Positions 10,757 through 20,470 of a stretch of 64,000 nt of DNA are shown in pieces. Location of the stretch: contig BEDY01000007.1 in assembly GCA_002335605.1 (NCBI GenBank), forward strand, positions 372,001 through 436,000, written 5' to 3'. Source of the stretch: Prillingera fragicola. Its lineage: Eukaryota; Basidiomycota; Tremellomycetes; Trichosporonales; Trichosporonaceae. Numbering within the stretch: position 1 is the first letter of the stretch; each line of letters begins with the position of its first letter. The notes under the pieces were generated by a model. It saw only the letters and a program-made list of their open reading frames with translations, made no database searches and had not been told where the DNA came from. A program made the position numbers and the translations under genes.

Positions 10757-11764
10757 AGAGCTGCAGACGTGGGTCGACGTCGGCGGCCCGCTCCCAGCGC
10801 CACCGGACGTACGGGCCGCTGGGAGGCCAGTGGTGCCTTTGCAACGTGGTTGTTATTATGGACATGTATCCTGCTTTGTTTTGGTCCTTGCCTTTCTCGG
10901 ACGCGTCTGTGGTGAGCAGTGCGGCGTAAACGGCGCTGCCAGTGGGCAGTGGGCAAGAGACACATCCGAGGAATCCGAATGGCAGGATACAATTGAGTGG
11001 CATGTCCCGGGTAAGGGCTCGTGGATGGGATTATCTTATCATTACCCCACCACGCTGCGGGGTTGAGTTCTACAACAAGGACGGTAGGACGCGGCCCGCC
11101 TATCTTTCCTTGTTCTGGAGAGAGGCGTACTCTATTTCTGCCGCCGTCAGCAGGACGAGGTACGCGTCGGCGTCGTAAGGACATGGCTATGGTAGATGAG
11201 AGCAACAGGCCAAGAAATCAACTTTGCCAGCCAAGAGTGGGGGGACGGGCATTCCAGGCTTAATGACCGAAAACCCTAATGAACAAATCCTAATGCAATT
11301 ACCGCACATTAATTGATTCCGCTAATGTCCATTACAATCGGCTAACCACGGCTACAGCGGGACGATCACTTGTGCGCCCCCACCCCCACTTGCACCCCCC
11401 CACTCGTTCGCGGCAAGGTCGAGGTTTGTTGCAGCACTTCGCCGCTCCACCCGGCGTAGACTGCACTCTCTCTGTTTACCCCCACTCACCTCGTCGCCCA
11501 TTCCCTGTACAGCGCCGCCGCCGCCGCTACTCGCCGAGCCCATCCACTCTTGTCGTCTCACAACCTAAAAAGGTGGGGGGTAGCGTGGGGGAACCATCTG
11601 CTCTTGTGCTCTTCTTAAGTCTGCTGCCAAGAGCACAAGCGACTCTTCCTCTGCACTACCCAAAATCAAGGCGCTTAGTCGACCTCTTGCTCCCTCTTCC
11701 ACTCCTTTCAGCACATCTCCACCACCCAAACCCGACCTCCCCTCCATTTGACACCGGCGCCACA
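10757..11764. other. Intergenic with AT-rich CTAATG island and long C-rich leader
   Basis: About 1 kb. An AT-rich island at about 11262-11345 repeats CTAATG/CTAATC words. It is followed by a CT/C-rich stretch up to the ATG at 11765 that reads open but from a GTG at 11372; this looks like 5' leader rather than coding sequence. Confidence 0.5.
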
Positions 11765-13576
11765 ATGTGTACCCCGCCAGTCGTGCCAGCTGGGCAGGCG
11801 AGCTCGCCCGCGAGCACCTCGACGGCCGCGCCAGCACTCACCAACACGCCGATTCTGTTCCGCAACGCGACTGTCATTACGGGCGAGGACCCGGCCCCGC
11901 CACCGTTTGTGGCTGATGTGCTTGTCGTCGACTCTGTCATTGCCAGCATCACTCCCCCCGGCGCGCTCACCCCTCCGACCACCCCACCGCAGCAGCATTC
12001 CCCCTCTGCCTCTGGCGAGACGTCGTCAGCGCTGCCGCCCAACACCCGCGTGATTGACATTGCCGGCAATGTGCTCTGCCCAGGCTTTATCGACATGCAC
12101 GCCCACTCGGACCTGTACCTCCTCACGCACGGCGCACACGAGGCCAAGATCTCGCAGGGCGTCACCACCGAGGTGGTCGGCCAGGACGGCATCTCATACT
12201 ACCCCGTCGCCAACGACCAGCAGATGGGCGCTATCCGTGCCCAGATTGCCGGGTGGAACGGCAACCCTTCCGACGAGGAGTGTGCGACGTCGCTCAAGCA
12301 CCTGGGCATGTTCGAGTGGAAGACGCTGGGCGGATACCTCGACGCGCTCGACCGCGCGCGTACTGCCACCAACGTCGCTGTGCTCGTCCCGCAGGGCAAC
12401 CTGCGCCTCCTCGCTTGTGGGCCATACGACTCGCCCGCCAAGCCCGAGGAGCTCGTCGAGCAGACCAAGCTGCTGCGCGAGGGTATGGCACAGGGCGCCG
12501 TCGGTATGAGTTCCGGACTCACCTACACCCCGGGCATGTACGCCTCGACGTCCGAGCTCGCGACGCTCTGTAAAGTGCTTGGCGAGTACCCCGGAGCCTA
12601 CTATGCGCCGCACCACAGGAGTTATGGCGCCAACGCGCTGGGCAGCTACGAGGAGATGCTCGGTCTCTCCGAGGAGACTGGCTGCCCCGTGCACCTGACG
12701 CACGCGACAATGAACTTTGAGGAGAACCGGGGCCGCGCCAACGAGCTCATTGCCATGATTGACAAGTCGCGCGCGACCGGCGCCGACGTCACGCTCGACA
12801 CCTACCCCTACCTCCCCGGATGCACGACGCTGTCCGCCCTGCTCCCTTCGTGGGCGACCGCCGGCGGACCAGAGGAGACGTTGACACGGCTCGAGTCTGC
12901 TGAAATCAGGGACAAGATCCGCGTCGCCGTCGAAGTCACAGGCTGTGACGGCGGCCACGGCATTCCTACAAACTGGGAAGAAATCGAGATTGGCTCCACG
13001 ACCCACCCCGACCTGGAGGGCTACGGCGGCCGGCGCGTCGCCGAGGTCGCCGCCTCGCTCAATCGACCCGCAATGGACGTCTTCTTCGAGGTCCTGCAAA
13101 AGGACAAGCTCGCGACCGCGTGCCTCATGCACATCGGCGACGAGGCCAACGTCCAGCTTATCATGCAGCACCCGACCCACATGGGCGGCTCGGACGCGAT
13201 CCTGCACGGCAGCACCCTCCACCCGCGCGCGTGGGGCACCTTCCCGCGCTACCTCGGCCACTACGCGCGCGACGTCGGCCTCATCCCCCTCCCCGAGATG
13301 GTGGCGCACCTCACCTCGCGCCCGGCCAAGCGCCTGGGCGTCTTCCCCCAGCGCGGCGTCGTGCGCGTCGGGTCCAAGGCGGATCTCGTCGTGTTTGACC
13401 CCGAAGAGGTGAGGGACATGTCGTCCCATGCCGAGCCTAAGCGGCCCGCGGAGGGGATCAGGTTTGTGCTCGTCAATGGCGAGGTTGCTATGGACGGCGG
13501 AAAGTGCACGGGGGCGAGGGCGGGGTGGAGTTTGAGGAGGAGGAAGGACGGGCAGGTTACTAGCAAGGGAGAGTAG
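11765..13576 (+). CDS. N-acyl-D-amino-acid deacylase (D-aminoacylase) family amidohydrolase
   Basis: Single exon, 603 aa; ATG at 11765 in a good context (gccacaATGtg). The amidohydrolase layout is complete. A beta-sandwich start (ILFRNATVITGED) is followed by the metal-binding HxH in CPGFIDMHAHSDLYLL (about residue 111). Next come GVTTEVVGQDGISYYP, GMSSGLTYTPGMYAST, YYAPHHRSYG, CPVHLTHATMNF and DTYPYLPG. The late Asp is in MGGSDAILHG, and the C-terminus is TSRPAKRLG...GSKADLVVFDPE. Enzymes of this group hydrolyse N-acyl-D-amino acids, or related D-configured amides, with bound Zn2+. Lack of introns and the mainly bacterial distribution of the family suggest possible horizontal origin, but fungal homologs exist. 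Exact substrate not determinable. Confidence 0.9.
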   Translation: MCTPPVVPAGQASSPASTSTAAPALTNTPILFRNATVITGEDPAPPPFVADVLVVDSVIASITPPGALTPPTTPPQQHSPSASGETSSALPPNTRVIDIAGNVLCPGFIDMHAHSDLYLLTHGAHEAKISQGVTTEVVGQDGISYYPVANDQQMGAIRAQIAGWNGNPSDEECATSLKHLGMFEWKTLGGYLDALDRARTATNVAVLVPQGNLRLLACGPYDSPAKPEELVEQTKLLREGMAQGAVGMSSGLTYTPGMYASTSELATLCKVLGEYPGAYYAPHHRSYGANALGSYEEMLGLSEETGCPVHLTHATMNFEENRGRANELIAMIDKSRATGADVTLDTYPYLPGCTTLSALLPSWATAGGPEETLTRLESAEIRDKIRVAVEVTGCDGGHGIPTNWEEIEIGSTTHPDLEGYGGRRVAEVAASLNRPAMDVFFEVLQKDKLATACLMHIGDEANVQLIMQHPTHMGGSDAILHGSTLHPRAWGTFPRYLGHYARDVGLIPLPEMVAHLTSRPAKRLGVFPQRGVVRVGSKADLVVFDPEEVRDMSSHAEPKRPAEGIRFVLVNGEVAMDGGKCTGARAGWSLRRRKDGQVTSKGE

Positions 13577-13703
13577 TGTACCGTAGGGTTGTATGAGTAG
13601 CGGATTGTATGCAGTCTGAAGTTTTCGCTGCTATGGGCATGGACTAGCATGGGGAGCTTACTGGACAGCGGCCAGCGCAAATTATCTACAAAGTTGCCTA
13701 ATA

Positions 13704-15462
13704 CTAAGAGATACTGGCCGCGGAGGCACTCGCAGAGGCTTGCTCAGCACGAACATACTGCACTAAAGCCCACCCAGCCTCCATCCGCGCAACCGGATCG
13801 GCCTCACGAGCAACAAAGTCTCCCTGGGGGGTAAACTGCTCGTAAATCAGCCTCACCCCAGCGTCGACGAGCGGGAGGCGGATCTCGCGCCGGTGCCGGG
13901 CATAGATTACGCGCAGCATGTGGCGCGTAATCGAGATAATGTCGTGCATGTCTCCGTCGACGGGGGCGGGGGAGTCGGCGTAGCGCTCCAGAGCCTTGCG
14001 TGCCGCCTCGCGCAGTGCTACGACATCCGCGGGGCGAGGGGCGGTCGGGGAGCTTGGGGGGAGCTCGCAGACTTTGAGGATGGCGTCGAGGCCGCAGCGC
14101 CAGGGGTTGGGCCGGAGATGGTGGAGCATCGGGTAGAGAATGTCCACAGCGGTGGTGGTGAAGGTGTCTCCCGCCAAGGGTTTGCTGGTAGCCGTGTCCG
14201 TGGACGTTGTGGCGGTGCCTGTGTTCATGGCGTTGTTGGCGACGCTAGTGTTGGCTTGGGCGGCTGGTGCGCGGGGGTCTGGGGTAGCCCCAGCCTGAGA
14301 CGCACCCACGTAAGTGATCTCCGGCTCTTCGTAGGCGGCGACGCCGTCGGGCAGAGCACTTTTGTCGAGAACGAGATCCGCCCAGGGAACTGCTGACGGC
14401 ACATGAGCAGTTCTAGCGGCGGTGGAGGGTAACGGGGAAGAATTCGTCGCGAAACTGGAAGGCTTGACTTGGTGGCCAGAGCTGCAATTACCACTCTCAA
14501 TACCGACCTCGTCCTGAGACCCATCAATGTCGTCATCGCCGAGAATCTGGAGAATCTCGCGGTCAACTGAAGTGAAGGAGGGCGCGGTGCGGGACGAGCT
14601 TGTCGGTGGACCGGGTTTGGTGGGCGCAGATTTTGGTCCAGGGCTGCACGTCACTACCGAGGGTGAAGGTGACAGTTGACGCAGCTGCTCTTTGAGGGCA
14701 GGCCAGGGGGACAGGGAGCGTGACTGGTCGCGAGAACGAGACAGGGAGCGTCGAGAAGTTGGTGGAGCTGCGGCCTTTGCTTTTGACTTGGCCCGCTTGG
14801 ATGGCTGAGACGAGGTTGAGCACGGTGGTGAGCGTCGCTTGGTTGTCGCTGTTTTTGTTGGTTTAGCGCCGCTGGCTGGGGTTGTGGCTGTGGTTCGTAA
14901 GCTTGAAGAGGAAGCAGTTGGTTTGGCCTTCCACGAAGGTCCCGATGTCGGAGCAGAGGCAGCCGGCGTTGTGCCCTGGTCGGCTTGATGACCTTGCACT
15001 GTGTGGGTTGGTGGAGTTGATGGAGTGAGAGTCTCAGAGCTCTGTGAAACCTTTTCGTTTCGTCGGGCATAGTAGTCCCTGCTGTGCATTCGCTGCGCGA
15101 GGATGGAAGGCTCACAATCGACCAAAGCAAGCACGCCGGGTACGCGGCTGGGTCCCCAGAACGTGTTCGTCTTGACTGTGGACTTGTCGCAGGTCTGGCC
15201 TTTCTTGCATCGCAGACAGCGACCGCGAGAAAAAGCGTTGGTTTGAGTAGTCTTCTTGAGAGGTCGAATCACGCAGTCTTTCCCGGATGCCTTGCAGCTG
15301 CCGCAGACGTTGGGTGGGAGTGCTCTTCTTGTCAGCGGCTCGGCTGCAGTCTACTCACTTGTACAGCTTGTCACTCCCCGTCGAGTCACTTTCCTGGATG
15401 AGCTCAAATCCCCAGGACACATGCTCCTCTGTCGTGAGCTCTGGTTGGGCTGTTGGTGCCAT
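13704..15462 (-). CDS. Cys-cluster (Zn2Cys6-like) protein, putative transcription regulator
   Basis: Two exons: 15462-15359 and 15327-13704 (or 15324-13704), about 575 aa. The join creates a cysteine cluster at about residues 43-80: VCGSCKASGKDC, an 18-residue spacer, then CLRCKKGQTCD. The pattern C-x2-C-x6-C...C-x2-C-x5-C resembles the fungal Zn2Cys6 DNA-binding cluster, with a longer central loop. The intron lies just upstream of the first cysteine and its acceptor is a tandem AAGAAG. The centre is Ser/Pro/Lys-rich (KRAKSKAKAAAP, SRSRDQSRSLSP), as in nuclear regulators. The C-terminal 150 residues are helical (ALREAARKALERYAD, MLRVIYARHRREIRLP) and unknown. It shares its upstream region with HUT1. 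DNA binding is inferred, not shown. Confidence 0.65.
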
Positions 15463-15965
15463 GGCAACACGGTGGCAAGAGGTGTGAGTCAACGTCAGAT
15501 ACAGGTAGAGCAACGATGAGTGAGTGTTAACGTGAGCAGATACATCCCCAGGCGCAGTGTGTTGAGGCTGGTTGCTGAAGAGGACAGTGTGTTGTCATCT
15601 TGAAGAAGCCTTGGGGCTTTGGAGGGCGGCGAAGGACACGATTGCCAAAGAGACTGTATTGAGGGTGACATTGCAGAAAGAGATTATCAGGGCGGGATGC
15701 TGAGCAGCGTGGCCTAAAAGCAATGTTACAAGACATGGAGTAAAGCAAACACGCATGCATGGATGATGGACTACTCTTCATCTCGTGCAGGTCGACAGAT
15801 ATGAATCACGTGACCTCGCTTCCCTCGCCAAGCCCATCCTGTGCGCCCCCTTGTGCCTGAGATTTCAACATTGAAACTGGCCACGTCCATGCTGTCGTCG
15901 CGTCTACTACACATTTCTTGTTTTCTCTTTCTCTCATTCTCTCTGTTCATTCTCCTACTCAAACA
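15463..15965. other. Divergent promoter region
   Basis: 500 bp between the Cys-cluster gene and HUT1. Contains a TCACGTGAC box (15806-15814) and a long pyrimidine-rich leader (about 15905-15955). No ORF of note. Confidence 0.5.
15806..15814. promoter_or_regulatory. TCACGTGAC box upstream of HUT1
   Basis: Located 152 bp before the HUT1 start codon, in the flanking context ATGAATCACGTGACC that nearly repeats the one in the NIPA/PRO2 promoter (TTGAATCACGTGACC). Confidence 0.5.
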
Positions 15966-17651
15966 ATGGCATTGATACGGTAAGATCATACTCTATCACA
16001 ATCTGCTAACAGCGCAGCCTCGGCGTCTGCATCACTGGCGTCTACGGAGCATTCTTGCTGTGGGCCATTGCACAGGAAAGGCGTGAGTATTGTTATTGTC
16101 GCGTCCTCTCGACTGCGCCCAAGGTTGTGTACGGGTTAGGCTGTGTACGCACTGCAGTGGTGATAATGGGGCTGTTTGGGACGAAGCGGGGTACATGTTG
16201 GACAGCACTGTGAGCTGGGGCTCTCGTCGCCTCCGCGACCTTTGCTCGCGGTCATGTGTCGCGCTCAGATTGGGTCGAACAACTCGGTCCCGAGCGTCGT
16301 TGGATGACGGGCCCTCAGCCAGTCTGTACTCAGAGAAGCCTCAATTTTGTCTTTCCCGTTCCTTTCCCGTGATCGCTGCTGACACTGCAGTATCAAAGCC
16401 CTTCCCTGCTGTCCACACCCCTCACCCTCCTTCAGCTACTGGCGGCGACAAATTCCCCTTGCCTCTCTTCTTCAACTTTTGCCAAGCCCTCGCCTCGGCA
16501 ACATGCGCAGCAATCTACCTGCTGTTTGGTGGGTGGCGCTCAGGCCAGCTCGCTCGTGAAGGCGTTACCGGTGTGCTTGGCATCAGTACCTTGCTATCGG
16601 CGTTCCAGAGCGCACCGGCCTTGAATGGCAAGACCAATGGCCATGTCGAGCTGAAGCGTGCGAATGGCACTGCTGAGAAGGTCAACGGTGCTGCCAAGGT
16701 CAACGGTGGCGCAAATGGCAATGGTGCTGCAGTTCCCAAGCTACCATGGTATCAGTCGCTTCCGGCTCTGCTGCTTCAGGTCTCGCTCTGTCAGACAACC
16801 GCAGGCCCGATAGGATTCCTGGCGTTGAGGCACATCAGCTACCCCACGATGGTGCTCGGCAAGGTGAGTCCCAACCGCATCGCTCTAGCTAATGATGCAG
16901 TCCTGCAAGCTCATTCCGGTGCTTCTTCTCAATGTCCTCTTGTATCGTCGCCGTTTTGGTGCTCACAAGTACCTTGTCGTCGCTCTCGTAACCCTCGGCA
17001 TCTCTATGTTTATGCTCTTTGGCGAAAAGAAAGCCAAGGGCAAGGGTGGCGACAGCATGTGGGGACTGGGCATGCTGCTTGTCAAGTGAGTCATCGTGCT
17101 GTGAAAGTGCTGTACTGACACCGCACAGCCTGTTCATTGACGGCCTCACCAACTCGACCCAGGACCAGATCTTCTCCCTGCACAAGGGCTTCTCTGGCCA
17201 GCAGATGATGTTCATCATGGCCACCATGTCCCTCATCGTCCTCACGCCCGCGATGCTCATCCCTCTCCCCTCGCACCCCTGGTCAATCTTCTCCCCCTCT
17301 CGCATTGCACACCTCCCGCACACCCTCTCTCCTCCCGTCCTCCTCACCTCCATCCGCTTTGTCCTCGCCCACCCCACGTCCCTCTCCCCACTCGCAGCGT
17401 ACGCCGCCCTCGGTGGCCTGGGCCAGATCTTCATTTTTGAGACCATTGCGCACTTTGGCTCTCTGACCCTTGTCATGGTGACCGTCACGCGCAAGCTGTT
17501 CACCATGCTGCTCTCAGTCTTTGTCTTTGGCCACGAACTCACTCCCGGTCAGTGGGCGGGTGTCGCAGTCGTATTTGCAGGCATTGGCGTGGAAGCAGGC
17601 TTCAAGCGTCGCGAAGTCGCCAAGCGTGCAAAGTTGGATAAGAGCGAGTAA
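15966..17651 (+). CDS. HUT1: UDP-galactose/UDP-glucose transporter (SLC35B1/HUT1 type)
   Basis: Five exons: 15966-15979 (14 nt), 16018-16082, 16391-16863, 16901-17085, 17129-17651; 419 aa. The second intron (308 nt) is unusually long for the window. The N-terminus [21 protein letters not shown] is a typical first helix for this family. Conserved blocks follow: [43 protein letters not shown] (in pieces), [62 protein letters not shown], and [25 protein letters not shown]. Such proteins move UDP-hexoses into the ER lumen for protein folding and glycosylation. A Gly/Asn/Lys-rich loop of about 50 residues ([16 protein letters not shown]) is inserted between helices. The tail ends ...KRAKLDKSE without a classic KKXX signal. 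Confidence 0.93.
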
Positions 17652-17948
17652 CCACACCACAATTGCATAGACAATCTTGTACCATATGGACATGCATAGA
17701 TGCGGACAATCCTACATGCATATCCCAGACGCGTAAAGAGGCGTCTCGGCGGCCGGTTCCAGTGAGCCTGCGACTCAGGTGTGCCTGCCGAGCTTAATCG
17801 ACGTGCCACCGCGGAATAGGCTTCAACAGTCGACAGAACCGGGGAACGAGACCGAGTAGTCCAGCGGTAACGATGCAGTAATCCCCACATCTTTCCGTCC
17901 CCATCCCTCCATCTCTCTCTCCATCCCACCTCAGACAAGCCCGCAGCG
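17652..17948. other. Short intergenic spacer
   Basis: 297 bp between HUT1 and the methyltransferase gene; serves as terminator of one and promoter of the other. CT-rich leader immediately before 17949. Confidence 0.5.
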
Positions 17949-18764
17949 ATGACCTCGGACACACCGGTGCACGCCGTGGCCAAGACGGCCCGGCAAGTCG
18001 CCGCCTTCCGCGCAATCGAATCCGAGCGCCCCGAGTCGGACCGCAGGCTGAACGACCCGTACGCACGCCTACTAGCCGGTGACGAGGGGTTCGAGCTGCA
18101 ACAAGGCTTTGACGCCGCGATAGTCGATGCGATGAGCGACCTCGGAGCGCCGATGGGCACTGCTGCCGATCGCAACTTTATAGCCGCGCGCGCGGCGTGG
18201 TTTGACCAGCAGTTTGAAGCGGCGTTTGCGCAGAACAGCGAGATCAGGCAGGTCGTCGTGCTCGGTAGCGGGATGGACACGCGGGCGTTCCGCTTCGACC
18301 TCCCTGGTGTGACCACCTTCGAGCTCGACTACGCGCCCGTGCACGCGTACAAGGAGGAGGTGCTGCGCGGCGTCGCGGCAAAGTGCAAGCGGGTCACGGT
18401 GGCCACGGACCTGCTGGCGGAGGACTGGGCGGCCGCGCTCGTGTCGGCCGGGTTTGACGCCGCGGTGCCCACGCTGTGGATCGCCGAGGGGCTGTTCTAC
18501 TACCTCCCCACGGCGGAGCTGCCCAAGATCCGCGACCCGCTCGACCGGCTGGCGGCGCCGGGCAGCCGGATCTTCTTTGACGGCGTCGATGACCAGCAGG
18601 CTCTGGCGAAGAGTGTGCCCAAGATGGAAAAGTATTTCCACGACAGGGACATTTACTTTTACAACTCGACGCCGGAGACTACGGGACCGCTGGGCGAGAT
18701 GGGGTGGAGAGAGGTTGTGAGCAACAAGGGGCATTTCATGAGCAGCTATGTCTGGAGCAAGTGA
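17949..18764 (+). CDS. Class I SAM-dependent methyltransferase (LCM / TIGR00027-like)
   Basis: Single exon, 271 aa. It begins with the family's helical cap (VAKTARQVAAFRAIESERP...LNDPYARLL) and RNFIAARAAWFDQQF. The SAM-binding loop is QVVVLGSGMDTRAFRFDLPG (about residues 100-119), followed by FELDYAPV and the catalytic-side motif PTLWIAEGLFYYLP. The architecture matches the leucine carboxyl-methyltransferase superfamily and especially the bacterial 'TIGR00027' branch common in actinobacteria, rather than fungal Ppm1/Ppm2. Length is typical. Substrate unknown; some relatives modify small molecules. No introns and dense GC make it a candidate for acquisition from bacteria, which is inference. 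The reading frame is intact and it probably is expressed. Confidence 0.85.
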   Translation: MTSDTPVHAVAKTARQVAAFRAIESERPESDRRLNDPYARLLAGDEGFELQQGFDAAIVDAMSDLGAPMGTAADRNFIAARAAWFDQQFEAAFAQNSEIRQVVVLGSGMDTRAFRFDLPGVTTFELDYAPVHAYKEEVLRGVAAKCKRVTVATDLLAEDWAAALVSAGFDAAVPTLWIAEGLFYYLPTAELPKIRDPLDRLAAPGSRIFFDGVDDQQALAKSVPKMEKYFHDRDIYFYNSTPETTGPLGEMGWREVVSNKGHFMSSYVWSK

Positions 18765-20470
18765 AGGAGTGCAGGTGGAGATGAGAGTGGGGGTGGATCA
18801 GCAGAGTGGCGATCGATTGGGATCGACAAGTTGTAGACAGCATGCATCAGTAGCATGTTTCATCAGGTTTGGCAACTTTGCCTGGAAGATGCAGGAGCTT
18901 CTGCTTTGTCAGTACTCACTCGCCTCTGGCAACGGCGAGAAGAAGTCCATACCTCTCCTTGTTAGGAGTAGATCGTTGTCAAGTCACCAGTGTACCGAAG
19001 GTCTCCGTCTTCACTCTGGACCAAAAAACCTTTGATTCTGAACCTCCAACTAACCCGGCGTCATTGTTGGTCTTGGCATGCAGAGAGTCGGTTCTAAGAA
19101 TCGTCCTGCTGTCGAGTGGTGGCGAGGAAGGGAACGAAGTCGAAGAGAACGGCCATTTCCTGCCATCGTCTTGCCTTAGGGACAGCGCCGGCATCGCTTG
19201 GGCAGCATCTACCTTCCTTGTGTGCTTCTCTACGAAGGCGGCGTGCTTGTTCAAAGGTGTCAAGCACAGTCACGCCACCGCTCGGCCTGCATAGACGGAG
19301 ACCCCGTACAGTTTAGGACCTAGCAACACAGGAGCTGAAGTGAGCCTAAGAGGTCTGGATCTCAGATTCTGAGATTTGTCAGTTCAAGTAGCATTCACAT
19401 ACATGAGCACTCTGGCTCTAGGCAAGCAGTGACATGCGTAAGACTGCTGCAGCAACATGAGGAATTGTGAGGTCTTCATACGCCTGATATTTGGCAGATT
19501 TAATCGCTCAATTAAGGTTATCAAGTCACCGAGTTGATCCGAGCCTCGCCAACAGCATACCAAATGAGAATGCTCTCGGTCCGCTGCTCCTGGTGCGACC
19601 GTCGTCAGTCTCTCCTGTACGTAGCTGGTTGAGGAGTCACGGGCAATCGGCTCGTAGAATCAGCAGATGCGAGGACGCACCACCAGGGACAGTGGCAGTG
19701 TCCCTGTGCCCGGCCCTCCTGGAGGTTAGTTTACATGGGCGAGCGATCGCTGTCAGCTCGTCACTTTTTGTCGGCCCCAGCTGCCCCAGCTGTCCCTGCC
19801 GGCGGCGGCGGAGTGGGCCCCACTGACAATAGAAGAGTCACGACGAGCATGGGCCTTCCGCTCAGTGTTCCGCGCCGACGTCTTTTGTCTGATTGTTTGG
19901 ATTACATACCTCGGCAGGGCGATCCGCACCACCGTCGCTTGCCATGGTGAGTGTGTTTGTATCGCCAGCTGCTTAGCAATCTCATTGCCTTCGTCACTTC
20001 CTATACCATTTGGCATAGCAGTGTATACCCACATGCATGTCCGAGTTGACCCGTGCATACATCTCTGTCTTCGCTCTCATACTCTCACAACGTCGTCGGC
20101 TTCGTCGTCTTCTCCGAGTCGGACTTTTCCTATCCAGGGCCGATTCCGTCCGCAAGCCACACTTTCCTTGAACAACAGAAGACTTTTTTGCAGTTCAAGA
20201 GCATGCATTGCGTACCCATCTATTGGTTGCATGCACGTCGTAGATCCGGTATCAGGGTCAGTAGAAGGGTATTACGTCTGGCGAGGGCAAGCACAGAGGT
20301 CGACGCAGACAATAGTTTGGTAAAGTGTCAGTGGCACCCTGATGAAGATGGGCGATCCCAGCCGAGATTTTCTGACTGGTCGGTCAGCAGCACTCGCTTC
20401 GACTTTTACTCAAAAGGATGTCAATGCTACTGTCTAGCCGCACACACAAACATACACTGAATATCTCACC
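18765..20470. other. Long intergenic region
   Basis: 1.7 kb without a convincing gene. Several ORFs of 70-150 codons exist on both strands but lack signal peptides, domains or consistent splice sites. GCCGGCGGCGGCGG-rich tract near 19797-19812. The last 100 bp form the promoter of the flavohemoglobin gene. Confidence 0.45.

Noticed and set aside
11372..11764. N-terminal extension of the D-aminoacylase
   Set aside because: The frame is open but begins with GTG; the translated part is low-complexity Pro/His/Arg and does not belong to the family. It fits a CT-rich leader.
12194..13429. Long minus-strand ORF (411 codons) opposite the D-aminoacylase
   Set aside because: It is the antisense shadow of a strongly conserved enzyme; composition (Arg/Glu/Val/Gly-rich) is typical of the complement of GC3-rich coding sequence and no motif is present.
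18765..20470. Several ORFs of 70-150 codons in the 1.7-kb spacer
   Set aside because: No signal peptide, domain, paralog or coherent splice pattern on either strand; GC-rich DNA yields such ORFs by chance.
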